From Flavobacterium sp. SH_e (GTDB lineage Bacteria; Bacteroidota; Bacteroidia; Flavobacteriales; Flavobacteriaceae): DNA of 64,000 bases. This document shows, one piece after another, positions 8,409 to 17,498 of the stretch. The stretch covers positions 124,001 to 188,000 of the forward strand of contig NZ_JAOVZN010000001.1 of assembly GCF_025717045.1 (NCBI RefSeq). The letters run 5' to 3'. Under the pieces are notes generated by a model. The model was given only the letters and a program-made list of their open reading frames with translations. It ran no database searches and had not been told where the DNA came from. The position numbers and the translations under genes were made by a program. Each line of letters starts with the position of its first letter. Position 1 is the stretch's first letter.

Positions 8409-10331
8409 ATGAAAAAAATTAAAAATACCACAATAATCAAGAGCTCTGGAAAAGGGCTTTTGATTACGGCATTGCTGGTTGCTCAATTTGGCTTTGCACA
8501 AGAACAACAAGAGTTTAAAGGAACAATTGGTAAGACTTTGGCTGATTCTAAAGAATATTGGCCAGAACCTGTAACGGCTCCAAAAGGTGCTCCAAATATT
8601 GTTTGGATTTTATTGGATGATGTTGGATTTGGAGCTTCAAGTACTTTTGGAGGCTTAATCAATACGCCAACTTTTGATAATCTGGCAAACAACGGACTTC
8701 GTTATACCAACTTTCACACCACGGCGATTTGTGCTCCTACCCGCGCTGCTTTATTAACTGGAAGAAATTCTGGAAGAGTTCATGTTAGCGGATTTTCGCA
8801 TACAGTTTTATCAGCTGGTTTCCCAGGTTGGGACGGAAGAATTCCTTCTGATAAAGGAACAATTGCAGAAATTTTACGTGAAAACGGCTACAACACTTTT
8901 GCAGTTGGAAAATATGGTGTTACACCAGATGAAGATGCTACAGATGCTGGTCCGTTTGACAGATGGCCAACTGGAAAAGGTTTCGATCATTTCTACGGAT
9001 TCTTAGGTTCGCAAACAGATCAATACAATCCTGATTTAGTGGAAGATCAAGTTCATATTAAACCAGACGGACGTCACTTAAATGAATTGATTACAGACAA
9101 AGCAATCAGTTATATTCAGAAACAACAAAAAGCAGCGCCTGGAAAACCATTCTTCTTGTACTATGCGCCAGGAGCTGTTCACGCACCTCATCAAGTGGCT
9201 GAAAAATGGGTTGAACCATACAAAGGAAAATTTGACGAAGGCTGGGATGTTTACCGTGAAAAAGTATTGGCTAACCAAAAGAAATTAGGAATCTTTCCTC
9301 AAAATGTTGGACTGCCAGATCGTAACGCTTTAATCACAGAATGGAAAAAATTAACTCCAGACCAAAAGAAAGTCTATGCAAGATTCATGGAAGTTTACGC
9401 TGGGTTCCTAACTTATACAGATTATGAAATTGGAAGAGTTGTGGATTACTTAAAACAAAGCGGACAGCTTGATAATACTTTAATCTTTGTTGCTATTGGT
9501 GACAACGGAGCTAGTAAAGAAGGAACTTTACAAGGAACAATCAATCAAAGTTTGTTTTCTCAAGGAAAATCGGATGAAGAAAATCTTCAAAGCAACTTAA
9601 ATAACATTGGTGAAATCGGAACTGCAAAAGGTTTAAACACGAATTATCCTTTAGGATGGGCGCAGGCAACAAATGCTCCTTTTAAAAACTGGAAACAAGA
9701 TGCACATTCAGAAGGTGGAACTCGTAATCCGTTGATTGTTTTTTATCCAAACGGAATTAAAGACAAAGGCGGAATTAGAAATCAATACAGCCATGTAACA
9801 GATCTTTTGCCAACGACTTTAGATATTGCTGGAATTAAAGCGCCAGAATACATCAAAAATATCAAACAAGATATTATTCAGGGTTCAACTTTCAAAGCTT
9901 CTTTAGACAATCCAAAAGCAGAATCATTGCACAAAGTACAGTATTACTACATTTTTGGAAACAGAGCAATCTATAAAGACGGATGGAAAGCTTCGGCTGC
10001 ACATTTACCAGATTCATTTGCTGTAAAACAGTCTTTAGGAAAAAGCGAAAAACCAGCGGCAAGTAACTTCGATACCGATGTTTGGGAATTATATAACCTA
10101 AATGAAGATTTCAACGAACGCAATAATTTGGCTAAAAAATATCCTGAAAAACTAGCTGAACTTCAAAAATTATTTGACGAACAAGCAAAAGAAAACAATG
10201 TTTATCCGTTGATTGACTGGCAAGATGTTTACAATAGAAGAATTCATAACACTGCAGCTGATAAAGGAAAAACACTGCAAGATTTAGTAAAACAAGTAAC
10301 TAAACCCGCAGATACAGAAACTACAAAATAA
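8409..10331 (+). CDS. Secreted arylsulfatase (sulfatase 1)
   Basis: 640 residues, larger than typical. An N-terminal hydrophobic stretch ends at FGFAQ (about residue 31), indicating export. Metal-ligand segment IVWILLDDVGFG (about 64-75) and active-site motif C-A-P-T-R with Cys108, followed by AALLTGR. Cys108 would need conversion to formylglycine; no maturase gene is in the window. Later GDNGAS supplies another metal ligand pair. It hydrolyses sulfate esters, probably in the periplasm after SusCD uptake. It resembles sulfatase 3 (shared KGKFDEGWDVYREK-like segment) more than sulfatase 2. Confidence 0.9.
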   Translation: MKKIKNTTIIKSSGKGLLITALLVAQFGFAQEQQEFKGTIGKTLADSKEYWPEPVTAPKGAPNIVWILLDDVGFGASSTFGGLINTPTFDNLANNGLRYTNFHTTAICAPTRAALLTGRNSGRVHVSGFSHTVLSAGFPGWDGRIPSDKGTIAEILRENGYNTFAVGKYGVTPDEDATDAGPFDRWPTGKGFDHFYGFLGSQTDQYNPDLVEDQVHIKPDGRHLNELITDKAISYIQKQQKAAPGKPFFLYYAPGAVHAPHQVAEKWVEPYKGKFDEGWDVYREKVLANQKKLGIFPQNVGLPDRNALITEWKKLTPDQKKVYARFMEVYAGFLTYTDYEIGRVVDYLKQSGQLDNTLIFVAIGDNGASKEGTLQGTINQSLFSQGKSDEENLQSNLNNIGEIGTAKGLNTNYPLGWAQATNAPFKNWKQDAHSEGGTRNPLIVFYPNGIKDKGGIRNQYSHVTDLLPTTLDIAGIKAPEYIKNIKQDIIQGSTFKASLDNPKAESLHKVQYYYIFGNRAIYKDGWKASAAHLPDSFAVKQSLGKSEKPAASNFDTDVWELYNLNEDFNERNNLAKKYPEKLAELQKLFDEQAKENNVYPLIDWQDVYNRRIHNTAADKGKTLQDLVKQVTKPADTETTK

Positions 10332-10340
10332 TGATTACGC

Positions 10341-10372
10341 AACCTGCAAGGTTTTTAAAAACTTTGCAGGTT
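10341..10372. repeat. Palindromic hairpin repeat (AACCTGCAAGG type)
   Basis: AACCTGCAAGGTTTT pairs with a near-perfect complement ending TTTGCAGGTT, leaving a tiny loop. It resembles the palindromes at 14337-14363 and 14464-14484 and could act as a terminator or mRNA-stabilising element after sulfatase 1. There is only a short T-run after it. Confidence 0.6.
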
Positions 10373-10509
10373 TTAAATCGTATCAAAAAGTGAAGTGGAA
10401 AGATATTTTATAACAAAAAACTAAAAATTACAGCAATTTAATTCTACTAAATCCATAGAATTAAAAGATATTTTATTTAGTTTTACATTAACTATTAAAA
10501 ATCAGAGAG

Positions 10510-10629
10510 ATGAAACGAGTAGATTATGAAATTATAGGGAAAAAGATTGTCGTTGGGATAATCTTGTTTTTAGTTCCGCTGGCAATTTTAGCTGGAGGAT
10601 TAACCATTATTAATCAATTTTTAAAATAA
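10510..10629 (+). CDS. Small single-span membrane peptide (39 aa)
   Basis: ATG-initiated frame of 39 codons ending in TAA, 6 bp before the desaturase start and co-directional. The sequence begins MKRVDYEIIGKKIVVG and has one strong hydrophobic span (about residues 13-35: VVGIILFLVPLAILAGGLTI) with basic residues before it, so N-in/C-out is likely. The tight spacing suggests co-translation and a possible partner role for the membrane enzyme that follows. I recognise no family. Confidence 0.65.
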   Translation: MKRVDYEIIGKKIVVGIILFLVPLAILAGGLTIINQFLK

Positions 10630-10635
10630 GAAATC

Positions 10636-11703
10636 ATGGCAATAGTTCAAAAAGAAAAATTAGTAAGAGACTTAACAATAAGCTTCTTTATTTATTCATT
10701 GCCGGTACTGGCAATTTACCTTTACTTTAAATTAAGCGGTGGAGCTGTAAGTGAATCTCATCTTACATTGCCTTCATTTTTAGAATTTGCAAAACCAGCT
10801 TTTGAAAACATCCGCACTTGGGGATTAACAGTTTTCATGCTTGTTTTGGGAGTTATAGAATTTGCAGCAGGTCTTTATGATGATGAATGGACAGGTGAAG
10901 AACGTAAAATTGACATTGTTTGTTTCTTAGCACCAAAATTACTTTTACCGCCAATCATTGCATTTTTCAGTTTAAATGCTTTGCCTTATTTATTACCAAA
11001 TTCGGCAAACGTTTTATCGTGGGTTCCGTTTTGGGGAGGTTTTTTCCTGATCGCAATTGCTGATGATTTAACGCAATATTGGTACCACAGATTACACCAT
11101 CAAGTTCCGTTTTTATGGCGTTTTCATAGAACGCACCACTCCGCTCCTTACATGGGAATGGCGATGGCATCTAGACAAAACTTTATTTATACGGTTTTCT
11201 TTTCTCAAATTTATTTGACAGCAACTTTAACTTATTTAGGTCTAGGATTACCTGCTTTATTTGTTTTAGTAATTAAAAGTATTATCACTCTAGGTGCTCA
11301 TTCAAGTATTCCTTGGGACAAACCGTTTTACAAATACAAAGTGTTGCACCCAATTGCATGGGTTTTAGAAAGGTTGATTTCTACTCCAGCAACGCATCAC
11401 GCGCACCACGCAGACACAAGCGGAGACGGTGTTGGACATTTTAAAGGAAACTTCGGAAATATGTTTTTTATCTGGGATGTTATTTTTGGTACAGGATTAA
11501 TTACTCGAAAATACCCAAAATCATTTGGTACAAAATCATACAAACAAGAAGAATGGTACGCGCAGTTTCTTTGGCCAATTTTTAAATCTAAAAAAGAAGG
11601 AAGTTCTCTTGCCGAAGGCGTATTAGCATTTCCTTTAAAAGCCAAACCTGTAGAAAACACAATACAAACGGAAGAACCAACTCCAGTTCTGGAGCAGGTT
11701 TAA
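10636..11703 (+). CDS. Sterol desaturase / fatty acid hydroxylase family membrane enzyme
   Basis: 355 residues with several transmembrane spans and the di-iron histidine boxes HRLHH (151-155), HRTHH (164-168) and HHAHH (254-258). These enzymes hydroxylate or desaturate lipid or sterol carbons with O2. The C-terminal 50 residues are polar and cytoplasmic in appearance. Lying between sulfatases in a SusCD-led operon, it raises the possibility that the imported substrate is a sulfated sterol or lipid; the reaction cannot be fixed from sequence. Confidence 0.85.
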   Translation: MAIVQKEKLVRDLTISFFIYSLPVLAIYLYFKLSGGAVSESHLTLPSFLEFAKPAFENIRTWGLTVFMLVLGVIEFAAGLYDDEWTGEERKIDIVCFLAPKLLLPPIIAFFSLNALPYLLPNSANVLSWVPFWGGFFLIAIADDLTQYWYHRLHHQVPFLWRFHRTHHSAPYMGMAMASRQNFIYTVFFSQIYLTATLTYLGLGLPALFVLVIKSIITLGAHSSIPWDKPFYKYKVLHPIAWVLERLISTPATHHAHHADTSGDGVGHFKGNFGNMFFIWDVIFGTGLITRKYPKSFGTKSYKQEEWYAQFLWPIFKSKKEGSSLAEGVLAFPLKAKPVENTIQTEEPTPVLEQV

Positions 11704-11725
11704 TTTTAAATCAAAAATAGAAATT

Positions 11726-11776
11726 AAGCCAACTTACATTTAATCTAACTTAAATTGAATGTAAGCTGGCTTTTTA
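11726..11776 (+). terminator. Rho-independent terminator after the desaturase gene
   Basis: AAGCCAACTTACATT (11726-11740) pairs with AATGTAAGCTGGCTT (11758-11772) with a single G-U pair, followed by a T-run. The loop is 17 nt. It separates the SusC-to-desaturase transcript from the rhodanese gene, or attenuates read-through. Confidence 0.7.
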
Positions 11777-11787
11777 AATAAAATTAT

Positions 11788-12501
11788 ATGAAAAATAAAA
11801 TACTTAAAAAGACTTTTACAGCTGTATTTCTGCTTTTTACGATTGTAAATTTTTCACAGGGAAATAGTGCAAATGTATTACTGGATGCTTTTTATTCTAA
11901 AATTAAAGACCAAAAAAATCCGCAGATAATTGATGCCAGAGGTGCAGATGAATTTGCGTTAAACCATATTGAAGGCGCTCTAAATTTTAACCTGAAATCT
12001 GAAGATTACGAAAAACACGTTGCTGCTTTAAATCCTTCAAAACCTGTATTTATTTACTCCATTGCAGCTTACCGAAGCGGGCTTTTATCAACCGATTTAG
12101 CCAAAAGAGGATTCTCTGAAGTATATATTCTAGAAGGCGGAATTGCAAGCTGGATTGGCGGTGGAAAACCTTTTTACAGCAATTTAAAAAGTAAATTATC
12201 ATTGCCTGAATACAAAAAAATATTGGCTAATAATAATTATGTATTAGTAGATATTGGTTCAAAATACTGCGCTACTTGCAAAACAGTAAAACCTATTTTA
12301 GAATCGATCAGATCTCAATATGGAGAAAAATTAAAAATCATTGAAATAGAATTAGAAGAAAGTCCGCAGGTAATTGCCGATCTAAAAACAGTAAAAGTCT
12401 TCCCTACCCTAATTCTTTATGAAAATGGTAAAATCGTTTTCAAAAAAGATGGATTAGGAGATCTCAAAAATGATGTTGATTTGGCCTTGGCTTCTAAGTG
12501 A
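11788..12501 (+). CDS. Exported rhodanese-like/thioredoxin-like fusion with missing rhodanese Cys
   Basis: 237 residues. Signal peptide ends near NFSQ (24). Rhodanese-like domain about 28-130: the CDC25-type loop should read C-x-x-G-x-R, but here it is FIYSIAAYRSG, with Ser91 in place of the sulfur-accepting Cys, so sulfurtransferase activity is unlikely. Thioredoxin-like domain about 138-235 has an intact C-A-T-C pair (Cys161, Cys164) after GSKY. It may be a periplasmic redox protein that binds rather than transfers sulfur. Its place among sulfatases and near a sulfur encapsulin supports a sulfur role. Confidence 0.82.
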   Translation: MKNKILKKTFTAVFLLFTIVNFSQGNSANVLLDAFYSKIKDQKNPQIIDARGADEFALNHIEGALNFNLKSEDYEKHVAALNPSKPVFIYSIAAYRSGLLSTDLAKRGFSEVYILEGGIASWIGGGKPFYSNLKSKLSLPEYKKILANNNYVLVDIGSKYCATCKTVKPILESIRSQYGEKLKIIEIELEESPQVIADLKTVKVFPTLILYENGKIVFKKDGLGDLKNDVDLALASK

Positions 12502-12531
12502 TTAATTATAAATAACGAAAAATCCACTCGA

Positions 12532-12635
12532 TTTGTCATTTCGACGAAGGAAAAATCACACTCGTAATTCGACATGCAAAATCACCAATCTTTGTAGAGT
12601 TTCTCATGTGATTTTTCCTTCGTCGAAATGACAAA
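12532..12635. repeat. Perfect 29-bp inverted repeat, MITE/REP-like
   Basis: The left arm 12532-12560 and right arm 12607-12635 are exact reverse complements over 29 bp (core GTCATTTCGACGAAGGAAAA). They enclose 46 bp containing two shorter partial copies (TCGACATGC, TCTCATGTG). Words of this type are common dispersed palindromes in Flavobacterium. It lies between the rhodanese gene and sulfatase 2 and would form a very stable RNA stem in either direction. Confidence 0.85.
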
Positions 12636-12673
12636 ACTTACCAAAATTTCAATATAAATTAAACTAATCCATA

Positions 12674-14293
12674 ATGGCAACCTATAAAAAAATAACCAAA
12701 ATTGTTACCCCCATTTTAATTGCGTTTTTCATTCTCGCAGCCTTTTTATTCTGGCCTATTAATACCTATGGAACCTTAATCAAAGAAGATCCTAAATTAG
12801 CCGAAGGAAAAAAAGAATTTTTAGCTTCAAAACCTAAAGATTCTATTTCTGGAAAAAAGACCAATATCATTATACTTCTGGCAGATGATTTAGGAAAATA
12901 TGATATTTCGCTCTACGGCGGAAAATCGACTCCAACTCCACAAATCGATTCGTTAGCGGCTTCAGGCGCAACTTTTACAGACGGCTACGCTTCGGCATCA
13001 ATTTGTTCACCATCAAGAGCGGGATTAATTACAGGAAGATATCAGGAGCGCTTTGGACATGAATATCAGCCAGGCGATCGCTATCCTAAAAACAATCTAG
13101 AATATTATGCTTTTAATTATTTAATTGAAACAGATAATTGGAAATTGAACGACAAAATCGATTATCCAAATGATGCTTCTATAGCAACGCAAGGACTTCC
13201 AAAATCGGAAATCACTTTTGCAGATTTGGCAAAAAGACAAGGTTACAGCACAGGAATAATCGGAAAATGGCATTTGGGTCACAACAAAGGTTTTTTCCCT
13301 TTAGATCGCGGTTTCGATTACCATTACGGATTTTATCAGGCTTTCTCGCTGTATACTCCAGAAGATGATAATCCAGATATTATTAATCACCATCACAAAG
13401 ATTTTACCGATAAAACCATTTGGGGAAAAGGTCGAGTTGGAATTGGACAAATTCGTCGAGATACCACAATTATTGATGAAAAAGCTTATTTAACCGAAAA
13501 ATTTGCTGAAGAAGCAGAGGCATTTATTGATAAAAATAAGAACAAGCCTTTTTTACTTTATATCCCGTTTAATGCGCCTCACACGCCATTTCAGGTTCGC
13601 AAAAAATATTACGATCGTTTCCCAAATGTTAAAGACGAAAACAAACGCGTTTATTTTGCTATGATTAGTGCTTTGGATGATGCTATTGGAAGAATTCGCG
13701 AAAAAGTTAAAAAAGAAGGATTAGAAGATAATACTTTAATCATTTTTGCAAGTGACAATGGCGGTGCCGATTATACTTTTGCGACAACAAATGCTCCTCT
13801 TAAAGGCGGGAAATTTTCTCATTTCGAAGGCGGAATCAATGTTCCTTTTGCACTTTCGTGGAAAGGAAAAATTAAACCTCATACTGTTTACAAAACTCCT
13901 GTGAGTACTTTGGATATTTTTACAACAATTGCGGCGGCGATTGGTTCTGATTTGCCAAAAGATAGAATTTATGATGGTGTTGATTTGGTTAAAACATTAA
14001 ATGAAAATAAAGTTGCTCATAACGATTTGTATTGGCGTTCTGGCGATGCAAAAGCGGTTCGAAGTGGTGACTGGAAATTAATCATTAGCGGAAAAACGCA
14101 TGAAAAATGGCTTTATAATCTTGCCAAAGACAGATCTGAAACTACAGATCTGGCGTCTAAAAATCCTGAAAAAGTAAAAGAATTAGAAACTGCTTTACAA
14201 ACTTGGGAAAAAGGCTTAATCAAACCGCTTTGGCCTAATTTAACGTATTATGAATTCGACTTTGGAAAACAAAAGTACTTTGTTGATTTGTAA
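12674..14293 (+). CDS. Membrane-anchored sulfatase (sulfatase 2)
   Basis: 539 residues. One N-terminal span (about 10-28, PILIAFFILAAFLFWP) without an obvious cleavage site suggests a membrane anchor with the enzyme in the periplasm. Metal-ligand segment IIILLADDLG (about 65-74), active-site C-S-P-S-R with Cys111 followed by AGLITGRYQERFG, then GKWHLGH near 198 and ASDNGG near 360. The CSPSR type differs from the CAPTR type of sulfatases 1 and 3, so a different ester is probably attacked. Formylglycine maturation is required. Confidence 0.9.
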   Translation: MATYKKITKIVTPILIAFFILAAFLFWPINTYGTLIKEDPKLAEGKKEFLASKPKDSISGKKTNIIILLADDLGKYDISLYGGKSTPTPQIDSLAASGATFTDGYASASICSPSRAGLITGRYQERFGHEYQPGDRYPKNNLEYYAFNYLIETDNWKLNDKIDYPNDASIATQGLPKSEITFADLAKRQGYSTGIIGKWHLGHNKGFFPLDRGFDYHYGFYQAFSLYTPEDDNPDIINHHHKDFTDKTIWGKGRVGIGQIRRDTTIIDEKAYLTEKFAEEAEAFIDKNKNKPFLLYIPFNAPHTPFQVRKKYYDRFPNVKDENKRVYFAMISALDDAIGRIREKVKKEGLEDNTLIIFASDNGGADYTFATTNAPLKGGKFSHFEGGINVPFALSWKGKIKPHTVYKTPVSTLDIFTTIAAAIGSDLPKDRIYDGVDLVKTLNENKVAHNDLYWRSGDAKAVRSGDWKLIISGKTHEKWLYNLAKDRSETTDLASKNPEKVKELETALQTWEKGLIKPLWPNLTYYEFDFGKQKYFVDL

Positions 14294-14336
14294 TTATAAA
14301 AAACAGATTATAATCCGATTTAACAAATTTAGATAT

Positions 14337-14484
14337 CCTAACAGGTTTTAAAAACCTGTTAGGTATTTATTCATAAAGTATTCCCTAGCATAACAAAAAG
14401 TTCTCTTGATCTAAAATCAATTACATACTGGTTGTGATTTTAGCAACCTAAAACCATACCCAAAAGGTTTTAAAAACCTGTTAG
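14337..14484. repeat. Palindrome cluster (CCTAACAGGTTTT type)
   Basis: CCTAACAGGTTTT (14337-14349) pairs with AAAACCTGTTAGG (14351-14363). A second 9-bp inverted pair is CTAAAATCA/TGATTTTAG (14411-14419/14435-14443), and a further copy of the AAAACCTGTTAGG half occurs at 14472-14484. These fill the gap between sulfatase 2 and the YeiH-type gene; the first could serve as a terminator. Confidence 0.6.
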
Positions 14485-14508
14485 GATAAGAACATTAATT
14501 AAACAAAA

Positions 14509-15771
14509 ATGCCAACTCAACTCAAACAATTTAATATTCACGAAGATTGGACCGTCGTAATTCTCGGTTTTTTAATCATCGGAATTTCGCTTTTTATATT
14601 TCTTCCTGAAGTGCCCGTTTTCAATTGGTCAAACACTTCTGATTTATTAAAAAATATATTTGCTTTCACTAATCTAAAAATCCTTTTCATCCAATTTTTA
14701 TATCTGATTGCTATCGGAACTTTTGGTATTTTTCTAATTGGAAAATCAATCAAATATTTTCTGTTTACTTTTCCAATTGTTTATCTATTAACATTAATTG
14801 CTCTCATTCTGGCTGGAAATTCGGCAATAAAATCCATCAATTTAGAAGCCGTAATTTTTAGTTTGATAATTGGTTTAGGAATTGGAAACTTTTTCAAACT
14901 TCCCGACTGGTTTCGATCGGCGCTTTCTACAGAAGTTTTTGTCAAAATCGGATTGGTTTTATTGGGAACCAATGTTATTTTCTCTGACATTTTAAAAGCA
15001 GGTTCATTGGGTTTAATTCAGGCTTTAATCGTAGTTTTATCAGTTTGGTATTTTGCCTTCTGGCTTTGCAAGAAATTAAAAGTCGACGATGAATTAACTA
15101 TGATGATTTCAAGTGCCGTTTCTATCTGTGGCGTTTCGGCTGCGATTGCAACTTCTGGTGCGATTAAAGGCGACTCAAAAAAATTATCTTATGTAATTTC
15201 GATCGTTTTGGTGACCGCCATTCCAATGATGATTTTCATGCCCATCATTGCTAAATATTTCAATTTTCCAGAAGAAGTTACAGGAGCTTGGCTTGGAGGA
15301 AGCATTGATACTTCTGGCGCTGTGGTTGCTTCTGGAACTTTGGTTGGAGAAACGGCATTAAAAATTAGTACGATTGTAAAATTTTCACAAAATGTATTAT
15401 TAGGAATTGCTGCTTTTGCCATTTCTGTTTATTGGACATACACGCACAACAAATCTGAAGAAGCTTTAGAATCAAAAACAACACTTAGCGTCATTTGGGA
15501 ACGTTTTCCAAAATTTGTAATAGGTTTTATAGCAGCTTCGATTGTTTTTTCTTTTTTCATTGCGCCAGAAACTCGCGACTCAGTAAAAGAAAGTTTTAAA
15601 AATCTGCAGGGGCTTTGGTTTGCATTAGCTTTTACAAGTATTGGTTTAGAAACCAATTTTAAAGATCTGCTTCAAAACAACAGTAAAAAACCTTTGATCG
15701 CTTTTTTAATTGCACAATTATTCAATATCATCATTACCCTTATTATCGCTTTTTTACTTTTCAGTAAATAA
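14509..15771 (+). CDS. YeiH/UPF0324-family putative sulfate transporter
   Basis: 420 residues with about ten membrane spans. Family signatures: LGLGIGNFFKLPDWF near 120, VLLGTNVIFSDI near 151, SSAVSICGVSAAIATSGAIKGD near 200, and GAWLGGSIDTSGAVVASG near 258. Members are commonly named putative sulfate exporters, although direct evidence is thin. Placed between two sulfatases it may move sulfate or another sulfur anion released by them. It is co-directional, with 37 bp to sulfatase 3. Confidence 0.85.
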   Translation: MPTQLKQFNIHEDWTVVILGFLIIGISLFIFLPEVPVFNWSNTSDLLKNIFAFTNLKILFIQFLYLIAIGTFGIFLIGKSIKYFLFTFPIVYLLTLIALILAGNSAIKSINLEAVIFSLIIGLGIGNFFKLPDWFRSALSTEVFVKIGLVLLGTNVIFSDILKAGSLGLIQALIVVLSVWYFAFWLCKKLKVDDELTMMISSAVSICGVSAAIATSGAIKGDSKKLSYVISIVLVTAIPMMIFMPIIAKYFNFPEEVTGAWLGGSIDTSGAVVASGTLVGETALKISTIVKFSQNVLLGIAAFAISVYWTYTHNKSEEALESKTTLSVIWERFPKFVIGFIAASIVFSFFIAPETRDSVKESFKNLQGLWFALAFTSIGLETNFKDLLQNNSKKPLIAFLIAQLFNIIITLIIAFLLFSK

Positions 15772-15809
15772 TTCAAAGTGATTCGAATTAAAAACAAAAA
15801 TATAATACC

Positions 15810-17468
15810 ATGAATACCAAAATTAAAAACATTCTACTTGCCTTTCTTTTATTTGGAACGGCGAATATTTATGAATCGAATGCACAGACTAATTCATCAA
15901 AACCAAATATCATTTTGATTATGGTAGACGATATGGGATATTCCGATTTAGGAAATTACGGCTCCGAAATTAGTACTCCAAATCTAGATCGATTGGCAAA
16001 AGAAGGAACGCGCCTTCGCGAATTTTATAATAATTCTATCTGTGCGCCAACAAGAGCCTCTTTATTAACTGGACAATATCAACATAAAGCTGGTGTTGGC
16101 TTTTTTGATGTCAATCTCGGATTACCAGCTTATCAAGGTTATTTAAACAAAGAATCTCTGACTTTAGGTGAAGTTTTTCGTTCAGGCGGATACAGCACAC
16201 TTTTATCAGGAAAATGGCATGTTGGTTCTGAAGATCAGTCGCAGTGGCCTAATCAAAGAGGTTTTGATAAATTTTATGGCATTTTAAAAGGTGCTTCTAA
16301 TTATTTCGACACCAAACCTTTGCCTTTCGGAAAAACACCTTATCCTGTAAAATTAATTCGCAATAACGAAGAACTGCATCCAAAAGATGATTCTTATTAT
16401 TTTACAGATGAAATTGGCAATAATGCTGTTACTTTCTTAGATGAACAAAATAAAGAAAACAAACCTTTCTTTTTGTATTTAGCTTTTACAGCTCCACATT
16501 GGCCATTACAAGCAAAACCTGTTGATATTGCAAAATATAGAGGCAAATTTGATGAAGGCTGGGATGTTTTAAGAGAAAAACGAATTGAGAAATTAAAAGC
16601 TAGTGGTATCTTGCCAGCAAATCAAACTGTTTCGGCAAGAGATCCCGAAGTCCCAGAATGGAGTAAATTGACTTACGATGAGAAACAATTCTGGAAAGCA
16701 AAAATGGAAGTTTATGCTGCAATGGTAGATAATATGGATCAGAATGTAGGCAAAGTATTGAATAAGCTAAAAGAACTGAAAAAAGACAAAAACACACTAA
16801 TTATTTTTATTTCTGATAATGGCGCTCAAGGCGGATTTAACACTTACAATCCGTTAGGGAGAGGTTTAGTTCGAAATGACGGACCTGTGGGTTCTTCTGG
16901 CTCTTTTGATTATCAGGAACAAAACTGGGCATATTTATCAAATACTCCTTTGCAGCAATACAAAAACAATATGCACGAAGGCGGTTTCAGCTCGCCGTTT
17001 ATTGCTTGGTTTCCATCCAAAATTAAAGCGGGAAGAATCGATAAAGGAACTGGACATATTATTGACCTTGCCCCTACTTTTTACGAATTGGCCGGAATTG
17101 AATATCCTAAAAATTTGAATGGTGTAAATTCTAATCCGCTTCCTGGTAAAAGTTTGTTGCCTGTTTTATTCGACAATGCTTCAGAAGTAAACCGTGGCAC
17201 ACCTTTATTTTGGGAAAGAGCTGGAAACAGAGCTGTTCGTGAAGGAAAATGGAAACTGGTTTCTATTTATCCATCTTATGAATGGGAACTTTACAATCTT
17301 GAAACAGACCGAGGGGAAACTATAAATGTGGCAGCTCAAAATCCTGGAATTGTAAATGAGCTTTCGGCGAAATATTTTGACTGGGCAGATAAAACAGGAG
17401 TTGTAGAATACAGTAAATTCAAATTAAAACCTGAAACTATGCCTGGCGGAGCAGCTTTAAAAAAGTAA
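15810..17468 (+). CDS. Secreted arylsulfatase (sulfatase 3)
   Basis: 552 residues. Signal peptide ends near SNAQ (26). Metal-ligand segment ILIMVDDMGYSDLG (about 35-48), active-site C-A-P-T-R with Cys78 followed by ASLLTGQYQ, GKWHVGS near 139, and FISDNGAQGG. C-terminal GNRAVREGKWKL and WELYNLETDRGE are typical of the arylsulfatase A/AtsA group. Last gene before the terminator that ends the sulfatase block. Confidence 0.92.
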   Translation: MNTKIKNILLAFLLFGTANIYESNAQTNSSKPNIILIMVDDMGYSDLGNYGSEISTPNLDRLAKEGTRLREFYNNSICAPTRASLLTGQYQHKAGVGFFDVNLGLPAYQGYLNKESLTLGEVFRSGGYSTLLSGKWHVGSEDQSQWPNQRGFDKFYGILKGASNYFDTKPLPFGKTPYPVKLIRNNEELHPKDDSYYFTDEIGNNAVTFLDEQNKENKPFFLYLAFTAPHWPLQAKPVDIAKYRGKFDEGWDVLREKRIEKLKASGILPANQTVSARDPEVPEWSKLTYDEKQFWKAKMEVYAAMVDNMDQNVGKVLNKLKELKKDKNTLIIFISDNGAQGGFNTYNPLGRGLVRNDGPVGSSGSFDYQEQNWAYLSNTPLQQYKNNMHEGGFSSPFIAWFPSKIKAGRIDKGTGHIIDLAPTFYELAGIEYPKNLNGVNSNPLPGKSLLPVLFDNASEVNRGTPLFWERAGNRAVREGKWKLVSIYPSYEWELYNLETDRGETINVAAQNPGIVNELSAKYFDWADKTGVVEYSKFKLKPETMPGGAALKK

Positions 17469-17498
17469 TATAAATTTCCTAAAATTCGAATTTTTAAA

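Noticed and set aside
3766..17468. Classical polysaccharide utilisation locus
   Set aside because: SusCD and sulfatases are present, but no glycoside hydrolase, polysaccharide lyase or glycan-type regulator.
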